Source: Symbiodinium natans | Taxonomy: Eukaryota > Sar > Dinophyceae > Suessiales > Symbiodiniaceae | NCBI GenBank assembly: GCA_905221605.1 | Contig: CAJNDS010002296.1 | Span: 58,501-122,500 of the forward strand | DNA length: 64,000 nucleotides | Direction: 5' to 3' | Translations under genes and position numbers: made by a program | Shown: one piece after another, positions 22,928 through 34,571 of the stretch | Numbering within the stretch: the first letter of the stretch is position 1 | How the letters are laid out: each line of letters starts with the position of its first letter | The notes under the pieces: model-generated | Told to the model about the DNA's origin: nothing | What the model saw: the letters and a program-made list of their open reading frames with translations, nothing else | Databases searched by the model: none

Positions 22928-24298
22928 CTAGGTGGAGATGGCGATGAGGAGGACGCCTGGCACGCGGAGGGCCATACCGAGGCAAGCCCAGACCCGACCT
23001 TTGCAGCTCTTCACCTCACCGAAGCATGCCATGCCGATGATCAGCCCGACGATGCCGGGAAGGCTGCCGATGATCGGGAAAGCCACCGCGAATCCGAGGT
23101 CGATGTTGGCCTGGAACCAGGCCACTTGGGCAATGCCCCAAAGGACTCCCGAGGCGATGGCCGGAAGGATCATGCGGCGTGGCATGTGCCGCCTTTTTCG
23201 AAGCACCGCTGCGTAGATGACGAGGGCCAGGGAAGCGGTCCCGAAGATGCCGCAGAAGTGGCTGAAGACGTAGTCCATGATCATTTTGCTGTGATCCTCC
23301 CCGAAGGTCCCCTGCATGAGGGCCGTTGGAAGGTCGAAGGTCGTCCCGAAGAGCAGTCCTGCGAAGAGGGCCATGCTCAGACCCAGCACAAGATTGGCAC
23401 TCTTGCAAGGAGTGGAGTTTCCGGAGGCTCTGGAGACCTGGTTCTCGAGATCAATTTGGCTAACCGAAGATTCCGGACAGGTCGTGCTCAGACTTTCTTC
23501 GGATATCTGGGATCCTGGACCCGCCTCACAGGCCTCAGAGGGTTTTGCTGCTTTCTCTGGGCACTCAGCGATGGCCTTGGCGACCACATCCTCCGGGCCC
23601 TGCGCGTCGCATCGCGCGGCCACGGAGAAGAAGATCAGGGACGACAAGGCCAGGCCCAAACCCACGCAGTTGGCCAGTGGTCTATCAACATGCTCCTTCT
23701 TCACGCCGAAGAGCCCAAACTGTCCCGTGAACCAGCCCATGATCATGTTGCTCAAGTCCCAGACCGTCAGCCCCAGGCCCATGCCAATCAGCTTGATGAT
23801 GTAGGGGCACATGAGGTTCCTATACTCCCCCTTAAAGAACCTTAATAAAAAAAACACTATTTTTAGATCCCCTCTTGGGTTATATAACGCACAAATTAAA
23901 AAAAAAAAATCCCAAGAGGGATTAATATGAGGTTCCCGACCATCCAGATGGCCCCGCCGAAGGCCGCCCAGGGCTCGAACTTGGCCATCCCAAGCCCCGG
24001 TGGGCTGCTCAGGGCCATCCCTGCCACCAAGCCCACGATTAGGATGCCAACCTTGGGGACATGAACTCCAAAAAAAGGGTCGGTCCATAGACTACTATAC
24101 TGCTATAATTAGCTATTGAGGTATTTATGAACCCTAAACCCTCTTAGGGGGTCATTTCGTCCCCAAGGGAACGGACATCACGGCGGAGAAGAAGATGCCG
24201 TCCCCGGTATCGATGCCCTTTACGGGCAGGTAGTTGATGCCGAAGCCCACGCCGGCTATGAGGCAGCAGCTGTATCCTAAGGCCAAGTCGCCGCTCAT
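22928..24298 (-). CDS. TMEM144-family multipass transporter
   Basis: The 377-residue protein comes from exons 24298-24173, 24051-23936 and 23819-22928; lengths 126, 116 and 892 nt total exactly 378 codons with a TAG stop. The start at 24298 gives MSGDLALGYSCCLIAG. Family signatures are GFGINYLPVKGIDTGDG, FEPWAAFGGAIWMVGNL and MGLGLTVWDLSNMIMGWF. TMEM144 proteins are predicted 10-helix membrane proteins related to sugar and drug/metabolite carriers; the substrate is unknown here. A Ser/Glu-rich hydrophilic loop follows about residue 150, and the C-terminal half repeats the membrane fold (LPGIVGLIIGMACFGEVK). Intron 1 is GT-AG (121 nt). Intron 2 is GA-AG (116 nt) and is flanked by an exact 10-bp duplication. 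The gene lies between exons of one P450 on the same strand, so it is either nested in an intron or marks a rearrangement. Confidence 0.9.
23811..23936 (-). mobile_element. Introner: TMEM144 intron 2 with 10-bp target-site duplication
   Basis: The repeat atgaggttcc occurs at 23811-23820 and 23927-23936, framing a 106-bp insert with internal inverted repeats (cctcttggg / cccaagagg). On the coding strand the intron starts GAACCTCAT, and the next exon starts with the same bases after AG. The duplication therefore supplies the splice context. Confidence 0.8.
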
Positions 24299-24504
24299 TT
24301 TCTGCCGCGAAGTCTGGGGGCGAAGCTGGGAGGCTGAACGGGACTTCCCCCCTCTCGAGCACTGAGCACTTTAGGATCCGAGAGTTAGAACTTTGAGGGG
24401 AGGGTCCAACGTCAAGCAGGTCGTCCTATTACCGGTAGAGCAGGTCGTAGTTCGTAGTGCCTTGTAGGGTGTATTTGGGGGAAAGCCCCAAAAAACCAAC
24501 AAGA

Positions 24505-26042
24505 AGTCAAGGAGCATTTCAGGTCTGCAAACCGTCACCTCGTTCTGGCCGACCATGTTCAGCTTGTAAATGTCACCAAACCTGTCCATGTCGAGCTGTG
24601 GCTGGGATTAAAAAGCCCTAACATTCCCCAGGTACCTACTCTCCTTTTGGGCTTAGGGTTTAGGGTTTAGGGCTTAGGGTTCAGGGTTCGGGGTTCAGGG
24701 TTTAGGGTTTGGGGTTTGGGGTTTGGGGTTTGGGGTTTGGGGTTTGGGGTTTGGGGTTTGGGGTTTGGGGTTTGGGGTTTGGGGTTTGGGGTCTGGGGTT
24801 TGGGGTTTGGGGTTTGGGGTTTGGGGCTCAAACCCTGAAATCTCCAAACCCTGAACTGTCTTGCCGGCTCTGCTCGCGAGCGAGCAGCTCATGGTAGTAC
24901 TCGTCGTGGGCCTTCTGCAGCTGCGGGCCTGCCACAGGAGACGTATATGAAGTAGGGTTTATATTTCTTGTACCCCCAAAGGGACACCCCATATATACAC
25001 TCACCAATATTAAAAAGGAACCTTCTGTACACTCACCAATAACAGTAGTAAAAACCCTACTTCATATAAATTCAGGAAGGTGAGGGGCTTAGTATAGGGG
25101 CCTGAATAATTTAGAACAGGGTTTTGGGGGGGGTCGTTCTAGTCCCTTTCTGTATAACTATTTTGGGACTACAAGGGAGACTGTCATTATATTCCGACCC
25201 CTAGATTAGCACGTTGAGAGCTTAGGATTCTGGGTTTGGGGGTCTTAGGGGGTTGTTTTTGGGGTATGGGCTTTCATGGCTTTGTTTTTGACGAACCACT
25301 CAGCTCAGGGGTTTTGGGGCTAGGGAATTATGGGTTTGGGGTTTGGGTTGTGTCTCGGAAACATCACCTTTGAATCCCGACTTGCTGTAGAAGGCAAGCA
25401 GAAATACTTCTCAGACATCCTACTCAGCAGTAGCCAAGCATCGCCCACAAGCAACAACCTAACAACCCCTAAACCCTGAACCCCAAACCCCAAACCCCAA
25501 ACCCCAAACCCAAACCCCTGCAATTCCAAGCCCCAAATCCCTGAACTGGCCTTTGGGCGCGCTCGTGCCATCCAGTCCTGGGATCTTTTTTTAAGGCAGA
25601 AACTCTCATCAACGCTGATTACAACCTCTTCGAAGTCCATTGCACGTGAAGATTACAGGCCCAAGGCCCTATCACAGCCCTTACGCAAAAATACTCATTT
25701 GCGACACCATCAAGGTCCTTTACGAGACATCCGGCTGTGCAGCCTCAGAAGCCGGAGAAAACAAAAAACCCAGGCGACAGTTCCTTCTATCCCCCTGGAT
25801 ATACCCTGTAAGGGACTTTATAGTGTACCGCATTCCCTCGTTCCCTACCAGGAGGCAGTAAGAAAAACACCCTAAACCCTAAACCCCAAACCCCAAACCC
25901 CAAACCCGAAACCCGAAACCCGAAACCCGAAACCCGAAACCCGAAACCCTAAACCCTAAACCCTAAACCCTAAACCCTAAACCTGCCCAGGCTCTTGACA
26001 TGAAGTCGGGCAGGGATCCCACGATGGGCCAAGCCCTGGGTC
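24505..26042 (-). CDS. Cytochrome P450, N-terminal exons
   Basis: Three exons join in frame: 26042-25993 (proline-rich hinge, GPRAWPIVGSLPDFMSR), 24911-24874 (AHDEYYHELLARE) and 24581 to about 24505 (FGDIYKLNMVGQNEVTVC, then RPEMLLD). Joined, the peptide is the standard P450 N-terminal region, hinge to A-helix and beta-1 (REFGDIYKLNM). Introns are GC-AG (1081 nt, with GCC repeated at both ends) and GC-AG (292 nt). The next expected element, the B-C region with the W-x-x-x-R C-helix, is found only at 20518, past the TMEM144 gene. I infer one P450 gene interrupted by TMEM144. The alternative is a truncated P450 copy next to a second one lacking its N-terminus. The start codon and any targeting peptide upstream of 26042 were not found. 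Confidence 0.75.
24655..24832. repeat. TTTAGGG then TTTGGGG array
   Basis: A few TTTAGGG/TTCAGGG units pass into about 17 TTTGGGG units, inside the 292-nt P450 intron (24873-24582). Confidence 0.95.
25093..25204. mobile_element. T5 element
   Basis: ATAGGGGCCTGAATAATTTAG start and TTCCGACCCCTAG end. In the first P450 intron. Confidence 0.6.
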
Positions 26043-28354
26043 CTCCGGGGTTTAGGGTTTACGGTTTCGGGTTTAGGGTTTGAGGTTTAGGGTTTAGGGC
26101 TTCAGAAAAGTTCGGGATACCTGCTTGGGGGGGCGTCGGAACGAAATACGAAGTTTGGCATGCCAAGAAAAGAAGTCTCTCTGCTAATGAGTCCCTATAT
26201 TCCCTAAGCCCCCAAAGCCCTCAACCTCAACACGTGAGGACCCTCAGTCCTGGAATGTCCTGCAAACCAAGCGCCGTGGAGAACGGACGGCCAAGACGCC
26301 GCAACACTCCGGGAAATGTCCGCATCATGACACCAGGGCTAGAACGGATGGGAAAAACGCCTCTGGAGCAAAAATGAGGGCTGCGGCGACCGATTCTTCA
26401 GGTTCATACTTACTACGCCTCTGTCTTGGGGGAAGGCTTGAGGGCTTTCAGGAGTTTTTGGAGTAAGTCCTGTTTGTAGGCTTTGGGTTCTCTGTGCATC
26501 CTACGGGAATTGCTACCTTGCAACCTAGGGACCCCCAAACCTTTGTTTTAATTTCATTGAGGGTTTGTACTAGTCTCACCAAAAAAACCCAATATACACC
26601 CACACCCGAAAGGAACCCACATACACCCACCAAGTTGCTGCTGCTCGCCGCAGCAACTGTGTCGTTGGTGGCGGTGCGCAGGGGAATTTCGCAAACTCTG
26701 AGGAAGCGCTTGCCGCCTTTCTTACCTCCCCGAAACCGAACATGCCTTGATTTTGTCTCGCACGAGCCTCCGATGCCTACGGCGCACGGCTGCGGAGCCG
26801 TTTTTGGTGGCTCAAAAGCCGATTCAAGGTTGGAGGGCCTGAGGGCCGAGCCTGGGTTCCTGAGCGTAAAAACCAGCAACCATCTCTGTTACTCATGCAC
26901 GCAAGTGTCACTTCGTTTTCGTCGCTAGTCTGCCTCTATTGCAAGTGCAATGAATGCCTTTGTCACCTGGCGTGTTGCTTGTCTAGCTCATAACCTCATA
27001 ACTTCGAAACGCTGACTGCCTACCACCCTAGCGGCTAAGCGCCACAAAGTCTGTGGCAACAAAAAGCTTGGCAACTTCTGAGTTCCTCCCCTGACCCTAC
27101 AACTATCAGCATGCCAAAGAAGGGCAGACCCTCGACCCGAAGCCCTATTGGCGCCTGCGCAACCATTGCTTCATTGAGCCCTTCAGGTTTTTTGTTGGGG
27201 GGGGGAGGTGGGCTTCGGCTTGTTGCTAGCACGGGTCCTCTTTTGCGACTTCCTGTTGGTACATGTTGGTACCATGTTCCCATTCTTGGCTTACCCCAAG
27301 GACGCCTAAAAACCAGTCCATCCCCAAGGCTCTCGCCGTCAGACCTACAGGAGGAGCTCCTTCCGGCCATGAGAAGCATTGCAGGGCTGGTTTGTGACCG
27401 ACTCAAACTCCGCACCCAAGGTGCTTTTTGCTGCTGGACTTTAGGGTTGTTGAGGTCTAGCAGCTTGTCTAAAATGGCAATGGTTCAAGGGCATGCTGCA
27501 GAATTGCAGAGTCACACCCGTTTGATTGGCGTCTAGCAGTGGTAGTAATCAAGTGATTGGCGTTTGGTGTTGACGCGCTTTCGGTCTTGGTCCAGACCTG
27601 CAGGCAATCTTGCGATTAGCTGCCCCATGTTCTCTGCACCCTGCCGGCCGAAGATAACGAGAATTCAACAACATGAGTTAAAAGGCATCATGCTGCGGGA
27701 TTGACCTTCTTGAAGTGCGTCCCTCCCGCAGCAGGAGAAACCACCAAGTGTCGGTTCTTGGGGAAACCGTACTGCACCAGGCACACTCACGACAGATAAT
27801 CGGGTTGTTTAAGTCTATACTCTCCCGATGCAGTCAATTTCTATGCGTTCGTTTGCATCCCCTGGTGCGCAGACTCTGGAGGAAAAGCCTGCTCAAGTGG
27901 CTGGTGCCTCCCTCAGAGAAGACATCGCAAGGCTTGAAGATGTTTAGGTGGTTGAAAGCTCTTTCAGCTGGCTTCAGGGGATTTTGCAGCTTCGAAGATT
28001 ATGCCCTTTTTTTAACCCAGGACTGCTGAGGCTCCGGCCTGAGATGCAAAGAAGCTTATGCCCTAAACCCTAAACCCTAAACCCTCAACCCTAAACCCCC
28101 AAACCGTAGACCCCAAACAGTGCGAGACCAGACGTCTCAATGTGACAAGGGTTTAGGGTTTAGGGTTTAAGGTTTAGGGTTTAGGCGTTTCGGATTTCCT
28201 GAGTTCGGGAGTCAAAAGGCGCGAGAGCGGGCTTCGAGAAAAAGCCGTGGCCCGAAGCGAGAACGGAGCGGTCGCGGGCACCGCGCGGTAGCATCTACCT
28301 GCCCCCCTGTGACACTGGACGTTGGAACCCCTTAGAGGTGACACTTGGGATTCT

Positions 28355-28441
28355 CGTACCCCCCCCCTACCCTTACACCGACAGTCCTGAATAGGAAGTA
28401 TCGTCTTAAGGACTGCTAGTATAAGGGGGAACATCCCAACA
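28355..28441. mobile_element. T3 hairpin element
   Basis: Left arm is degenerate (ccctacccttacaccgacag); right arm is ctagtataagggggaac. Confidence 0.6.
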
Positions 28442-28599
28442 TGTTTCTTAGGAGTAGTTGAGAGAGCAGCAGGTGTGCTGGATGCAGCTCTCAGTGGGCT
28501 GCAGCCATCCACTATCGGAGCCCCAAAGACCAACAAACCTGAGGACAAGCTCAGGCATCGACATGGTCTCTCAAAAAGGTGGGGGGGGCAAAGACCCCG

Positions 28600-28766
28600 G
28601 GGATGCTCCCCCTTATACTAACAGCCCTTAATGGGGAGTATAATAGGGGGAGTACGATACTCCCTAAGTAGGGTTTAGGGTTTAGGGTTCAGGGTTCAGG
28701 GTTTAGGGTTTAGGGTTTAGGGTTCAGGGTTTAGGGTTCAGGGTTCAGGGTTTAGGGTTAGTATAA
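28600..28766. mobile_element. T3 element containing a TTTAGGG array
   Basis: Arms tcccccttatactaac and gttagtataaggggga enclose about ten TTTAGGG/TTCAGGG units, so array and hairpin share one insertion. Confidence 0.65.
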
Positions 28767-29815
28767 GGGGGATACACTGCACAGCTTAAAGAACTTGCCA
28801 AGCTCCGCCGCCTGAAGTGCCACCTGTGATGGTGCAGAGCAACCATCAGAAACAGGCTGCCCCTGATGCTTTTGAACATCCACCCCTAAACCCTAAACCC
28901 TAAACCCTAAACCCTAAACCCTAAACCCTAAACCCTAAACCCTAAACCCCTAAAGAATCTGTACGACCTTCACCTGCAGACTCGGAGATGGCATGACCAA
29001 AACTGTCCTGACAGAATCTTTGCTGCTTCGCCTCTCTCAGTGGTAAAGGGACCAGCTCGCCAGGCTTGCCATCAGTGCTGAGAGACTCCTGGCATGTTTT
29101 TTGGGGTGGGCTGAGAGTTTGGGGTTTAGGGCTTGGGGCTTGGGGTTTGGGGTCTGGGTTTGGGGTTTAGGTTTAGGGTTAGGGCAGGATAAGGGGTAAA
29201 GCGCAGATTGCCAGAGTAGAGCAGTTGTGGCAGGTGATATGCATCTGGTAGCACCAGGACACTCTGCTCCCCTCCGGTACGTGTTCAACTCTGCAAAGTG
29301 CTGCAGCTCAGCTGGTGCTCAACATGGCCATCTGCAACACTACTCTACATTCCAGCATGATGGGCTCGGGGTATCGGGCTTAGCTGAGCTTCTTTGCGTA
29401 GCATGATGAATTCGGCTGCCCTGCCTTTTGCCACTGTACCAGATTGCAGCTGTCGGCATAAGAACGGGCCCTGCTCTGCAGGAAACAAGACATACTCACG
29501 AAACAAGCCCCCAAGTCTCGCAACAAGACGGTGGCTGGCACGTTGATTTACGGAGCCGAGGGGACATGAGCCCACTCGGCATGGCTTCATGTCCCTCAAG
29601 CCGCAAACCATGCAGAAATCCCAAGCCCACAAGCTCTGCGCCACCTGTATTGCAGGGTTCACCTCTTCAGAATGCAGGTGGTTCTTGTGAACGCTATAAA
29701 CGCTATCTCCCCGTGTCAGCCCTGAAATTACTTCTAGACGTCCTCCAAGTCCACAGCAACAACAAATCTTGATCCCGGAGGGCTGTTCCAGTTGAGTGTA
29801 CGGTAACAACATTAT

Positions 29816-29921
29816 TAGGGTTTAGGGTTTAGGGTTTAGGGTTTAGGGTTTAGGGTTTAGGGTTTAGGGTTTAGGGTTTAGGGTTTAGGGTTTAGGGTTT
29901 AGGGTTTAGGGTTTAGGGTTC
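29816..29921. repeat. TTTAGGG array
   Basis: About 15 nearly perfect heptamers, outside any assigned gene. Confidence 0.95.
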
Positions 29922-30894
29922 TACTGAGAAACTAGACTAGACTGCATACGGTACGATGCCATGCGCTGCTCTCACCACGCTCCTGACGACGCTGGCGCTG
30001 GATTCGGCGTCCTCCCCTGGTGCCTGCCATGCGACCCCTGCTAGAGTACTACAGCACAGCTATCATGTCTAAAAAGCAGCAGTACCAGTTCTATGACTTG
30101 CAGCACTCGTGTTTTCGATTCAGAGGTCTTTGAAGAGCAACGAGCTGTATTTTACCCCAGGTTATGTGGGCCGAACCCAGAAGTTGCTTCTGGGGCCAGA
30201 ACACTGAAGAAAAGAGATCCCCACAACAAAGCCTTCAATCCCTGCCTCGGTGGTCGTGGTGGCCGTCGTGGACGTTGTCTGCGAGCGGGCTCCGGTTACC
30301 GGTTGGGTGGGCTCCAACACAGCTCGTTATGCGACTTCCCACGTTCTACATGTCTCGAATCAGTTCGAAGGGCCTGGGATGGGGAGCTCCTGACGAAGCT
30401 CCCTTATCTGTGAGTACTCCACGTGGTCGAGTTCCTATGACCTGTAGGACCATATAGGAATCCCAAAATGCTGAAACCTCCAAATCCTTCGACCAAATCA
30501 CCTATAGACAAGACATGTGCCCGACGTACAGAAATGGTAATTACGCTGCTGCCCGGAGCGACTAGATTTGTGGAAGCCGAAGGGTTCTTTTCAGCCAAGC
30601 CACACGAGAGCCCGTGCCTCAGGTCTCCGAGGCTTCTCGGCTTTGATGTGCATCGAGTGGCAACGTGTTCTCATACCTACGATCCTATGTATGATTATAT
30701 TTTTTTATTGAGGGGGATGTGCTCAGAAAGAGCCATGGCGAGCAAACTCCACTGCTCAGAGGCTGACATGTAGGGGATTGCATAGGGCACCACAAGCGAA
30801 AACTCGACCCCTGTATTAGGGGTTTTTTGGGCTTCAGAGGTTTCTGCATGAGCCGTCACCAGGCCCAGGTCTACTTGGAGGGCTGAAGTATGGT

Positions 30895-31010
30895 ATAATA
30901 CAATATAATATAACATAATATAACATAATATAACATAATATAACATTATATAACATAATATAACATAATAAAACATAATATAACATAATATAATATATAC
31001 ACTATAGTAT
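30895..31010. repeat. ATAATATAAC-type simple repeat
   Basis: About ten copies of a 10-bp AT-rich unit, just past the 5'-nucleotidase stop. Confidence 0.95.
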
Positions 31011-31027
31011 AGTATAATGAAGTGACT

Positions 31028-34000
31028 CTAAAACCCGGAGAGCCATTGCAATCCGGAGCTGCCGTGGACCACGCCCTCGGAGTCGATGTAGCCCTGTGTG
31101 GAGAAGTCCTGGTTCTTGCGCAGAAAACTAAACTCGATTCGTTTATAGGGGTGTTGAACCATTTGCGGTTTTTTTTTGGGGAGGGGGGGGGCGTTTGTTG
31201 GGGCGTTTCGGGTCCTGCTTCGGAGGCTCTGTAAGCGTCCCCACCTCCTGGCTGTACCTGACCAGGCCCTCAGCATACTCGATGTAGGAATTCTTCAGGC
31301 TCGAAGCCGCCGTGAAGGTAGTGTAACCATCCTGGCCGCCAGCGATGTAGCTGTTGGTGACCACCACGTAGGTTGCACCGCTGCTGATGGGCATCCAGCT
31401 GCCGGTGAGGCGCGGCCGCACTTCCAGGTTACTGATGCGGCTGCCCTTCGTCTCGTTGGCAGCTACGTCGAAGCGGAGGCCGGCAGCATAGGGGTAAGCA
31501 CCCGACGAGTCTGAGAGGCCAAAATCCAGGGCGTCCTCCAGGACTGCCTGTAGCTGCGCACCTGTCATGTCCAGGGTCACCAGCATGTTGGAGAAGGGCA
31601 GCATGGTGTAGGCGTCGTCGTGGCTGAAGTTGCCCGCGGCGATGTCCGTGCGGCACCCCCCGCCGTTCTGGATGGCCACATGAGCAGCCTTGGTGACGGC
31701 GAGGAAGGCCTGGGACACCAGCTGGCAGGCCGCGCCGCCCTGTGGCAAAGTCGCGGCGCTGGAGCACAAAGTGCTTCGACCCTGGCCAGGGAAGCGGTCG
31801 TAGCAGATCTTCTCTGGCACATAAGCGATGGTCTCCTGCTTCAAGGCCATCACCTGGGCCTGATACATGGACAGCTCTGAGACTGCCAAACCATCTTCCG
31901 AGACCGCCATGAACTGGCCCAGGGCGTCCAGGTAGCTCACCACGCTGGCGGTGTCGGTGGCATTGATGGTGTAGGCCGCACTCGAGCGCCTCCTCCCCGA
32001 CTGGATCGCGGCGGCGTCGTAGGGGAAGCCTATAGTTCATGCTTGGGATAATCTTAAAAAATGTATTTGTTTCATATTCCTTCTTGGGTTTAAGTACCCT
32101 TAAAAGTATTCCTTCTTGGGTTTTAGGTACCCTTAGAAGTGTAAAATGTTACCCAACTGTGACAAAGAGAAGCGGGGCATGCCGCCGCAGCGGGTGACGT
32201 CGCCGCTGGCGTCGAAGTCCACCTCCAGCTCCCCGATGGCCTTGTTGTACTCCCAGGCCTGCACCACGCACACGGCCTTCCCGCCCGCATTGCTCATCAC
32301 CTGAAATTCAGGGAGAAATTTTCAGAGAAATTCGGAGAACTCATGAAGATGTGTGCAATGATGTTGCGATGTGTTGCGAGAATACGCGATTCGCTCCAGC
32401 GCTTCTTCTGATGTCCCTCGCAGACAGAAGACACAAAACACAATTTCAACGAGAAGCCGTGGCATACTCGCCCTGGACGGTGCTGAAGCCCACGACGTCG
32501 CGGGTCACGTTATTGCCCAACAGGCTGTGCGAGTCGCCGCCAATCACCACATCCACTCCACGCAGGGAGGCCATCAGGGACAGGTCATTGTTGTAACCCA
32601 TGTGCGTGACTAACACGATCTTGTTCACCTCAAGTGGTGGCAATTTTGCTAGCATCTTTGCAGACAGAGCTAATGCAAGCGACAGCAAAAGCTAGCCCAC
32701 TGTAACAAACTCAGTGTATGAGATGGTCTTGCCAAGGCACGCCCTGGCCGAGCAGCACGTCGATCTCCGCCTGTGCCGCCGCACGCTCATCAGTGAGGGT
32801 TGTCCCGGGGCTGGGCGAAGAAGACAGCAAGGTCTTGTTGCGGATGTCGACGCCCACCACGCCCACCTGCTCACCCCCGAGGGAGAACACCACGGACTTG
32901 TTGAGCTTCCCCTGCAGCGGAGACGCGGCCGCAGGGACGATGTTCGCGGCCACCACCGGCGTGGCACAGGAGGCGTTGACGGTCTGGAGCTCCTCGATGA
33001 AGTTTGCCAGGGCCTGGTCGCCATCATCGAACTCGTGGTTTCCTGGTGTGAAGGCATCGAAGCACACCAGGGACATCATCTTGGCATCAGCCATGCCCTT
33101 AAACAGGGAGTAGTAGGAGGTGCCTGTGACGGCGTCGCCGGCATGGAGCTTCAGCACAGAACGTCCAGCCTGCTCAGCCTGCTGCTTCAGGTGCGCGTAG
33201 CCCGACACCACCCTCGGATAGCCTCAGCTTCGAGTCTTTTTCCCCGGGCCCGCCCAAAGGGCATGTGCAGGGTTTAGGGCGTTTTAGGGTTTAGGGTTTG
33301 CCCCTATTGCGGGCCAAAAAGGCCGCCCAGGGCAACGTTGATGTTGTTTGCAGCCGCCTGTGTGGAGAGGCCGGCAACGTTGCTGGACGCAAACTCCACG
33401 GTGTTCGCCTTCAGGCACATGTGCTGCAAGCAACAAGAAATGTTGGGAAGCCTCATCCTGGAGCATATTTAAACACAATGGTTAGAGCAAGTGCTCATGA
33501 CACAACTACCAGTTGCTTAAGAACCCCAAGCCCACCCCAAAATGAAATGTAAGAAACAGTCAGAACCCTTTTCAAGGAAGAATATGTTCTTCGTTTTTTG
33601 GGGTGGTTCTTATTCTTTAAGCAAACAATCAGAACCCTTACAAGGGAGAAGATGTTGTTAGTTTTTGGGGTGGTTCTTTATTCTTGAAGCAAATAGTAGA
33701 AACAAGCTTTGGAGTCGAAACTTTCGCAGGCCCGGAGTGCTTGTAGCGGTTTCAGTTTCAGGGGGGGCTTAGGGTTCTCAAGTGTTGTAAACCCCAAACC
33801 CTAAACCCTAAACCCTAAGCCCGAAACCCTAAACCCTAAAGCAGAGACCCTAAACCCTAAACCCTAAACCCTAAACCCTTGTGAGAAGCTGGTAGCCCTT
33901 AAGGCCAGCGCGTCGCGTTGGTAGGGGCAGCCTGATGAGTGGCTGTACTCGCCAGTGCGGGTGGGCATACAATACATTGACCAGGTATAAGGTCAAACAC

Positions 34001-34571
34001 AGGTTATGAGCGCCCAAGTATCGGGCTGCTGCGCAAAACACCGCTTGGTAGTGGGCTTGGTGGTTGTGGCCTAAAGCTGTGGGGGGCTACTTCATGTCGG
34101 CTGCTGAGAGTCTGGCGGGCACAGCGGGTGGCTTTGCCAAGGCGGTCGGGGTCATGGGTGGCATCACAGCATGGCATTGCCAATGGTTGGGGGCAATGAG
34201 CGCCTAATGGAGAGGCCAGGTGGCGCAAACCTCTCAGCCATTGCTGGTGGTTGCTGGGTTTGGGGGAGTTACAGCAGGGAGCACTCCTTCGCATAAGCTG
34301 TGGAGCGGGGGGAGTGTGAGAAGCTGGTAGCCCTTAAGGCCAGCGCGTCGCGTTGGTAGGGGCAGCCTGATGAGTGGCTGTACTCGCCAGTGCGGGTGGG
34401 CATACAATACATTGACCAGGTATAAGGTCAAACACAACCCTAAACCCTAAACCCTAAACCCTAAACCCTAAACCCTAAACCCTAAACCCTAAACCCTAAA
34501 CCCTAAACCCTAAACCCCGCAGTTCCAGCACCTCCAGGTGGGAGTGATGGTCATTGGTGTGCAGCAGGGTC
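31028..34571 (-). CDS. 5'-nucleotidase / UshA-type metallophosphatase (5' end not found)
   Basis: Hydrolyses 5'-nucleotides or related phosphoesters, normally outside the cell. Exons: 34571 to about 34516 (metal motif LLHTNDHHSHLE), 33423-33324, 33222-32741 (GDAVTGT, GNHEFDDGD), 32628-32470 (VTHMGYNND, GGDSHSLLG), 32300-32174, 32029-31215 (C-terminal substrate domain, with AIQNGGGCRTDI and YPYAAGLRFDV) and 31108-31028 (QDFSTQGYI, stop). Six of the seven junction frames fit; the 34516/33423 junction is unresolved. Introns from 5' to 3' are unresolved, GC-AG (101 nt), GT-AG (112), GA-AG (169), GC-AG (144) and GA-AG (106). The domain order, metallophosphatase then 5_nucleotid_C, is that of UshA/CD73 proteins. 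The usual GGHSH is GGDSHS here, as in some algal homologues. The first intron hosts a TRIM-like element and a T4 hairpin pair. A role in scavenging organic phosphate is inference. Confidence 0.9.
33512..33694. mobile_element. T4 hairpin element, tandem pair
   Basis: gcttaagaacccc at the left and two TTTTTTGGGGTGGTTCTT right arms show a duplicated unit, in the 5'-nucleotidase first intron. Confidence 0.65.
33880..34436 (+). mobile_element. TRIM-like miniature LTR element
   Basis: Identical 122-bp direct repeats (33880-34001 and 34315-34436) begin TGTGAG and end ACACA, the TG...CA ends of LTRs. The 313-bp interior has no long ORF. It starts directly after the left repeat with ggttatgagcgcc, which partly resembles an initiator-Met primer-binding site. 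It ends with a purine-rich run, ggagcggggggag, directly before the right repeat, where a polypurine tract belongs. The 5 bases before and after the element are both ACCCT. The host sequence is a CCCTAAA array inside a 5'-nucleotidase intron, so the duplication is weak evidence alone. Terminal repeats, ends and tract together fit a terminal-repeat retrotransposon in miniature. Confidence 0.7.

Larger units (their letters stand above)
26100..31020. other. Mostly non-coding stretch between P450 and 5'-nucleotidase
   Basis: Contents: repeat-poor DNA (26100-28040), T3 hairpins (28355-28441, 28600-28766), TTTAGGG or CCCTAAA arrays (28146-28184, 28885-28945, 29816-29921), a repeat-poor block (29940-30680) and an ATAATATAAC-type simple repeat (30895-31010). 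The P450 start and the polyadenylation region of the 5'-nucleotidase gene should lie here. A frame at 26448-26879 on minus is open but not convincing. Confidence 0.4.

Noticed and set aside
33880-34436. Simple segmental duplication instead of a mobile element
   Set aside because: The TG...CA ends, purine tract at the expected place and matching 5-bp flanks fit an LTR-type element better, though the flank is in a repeat.
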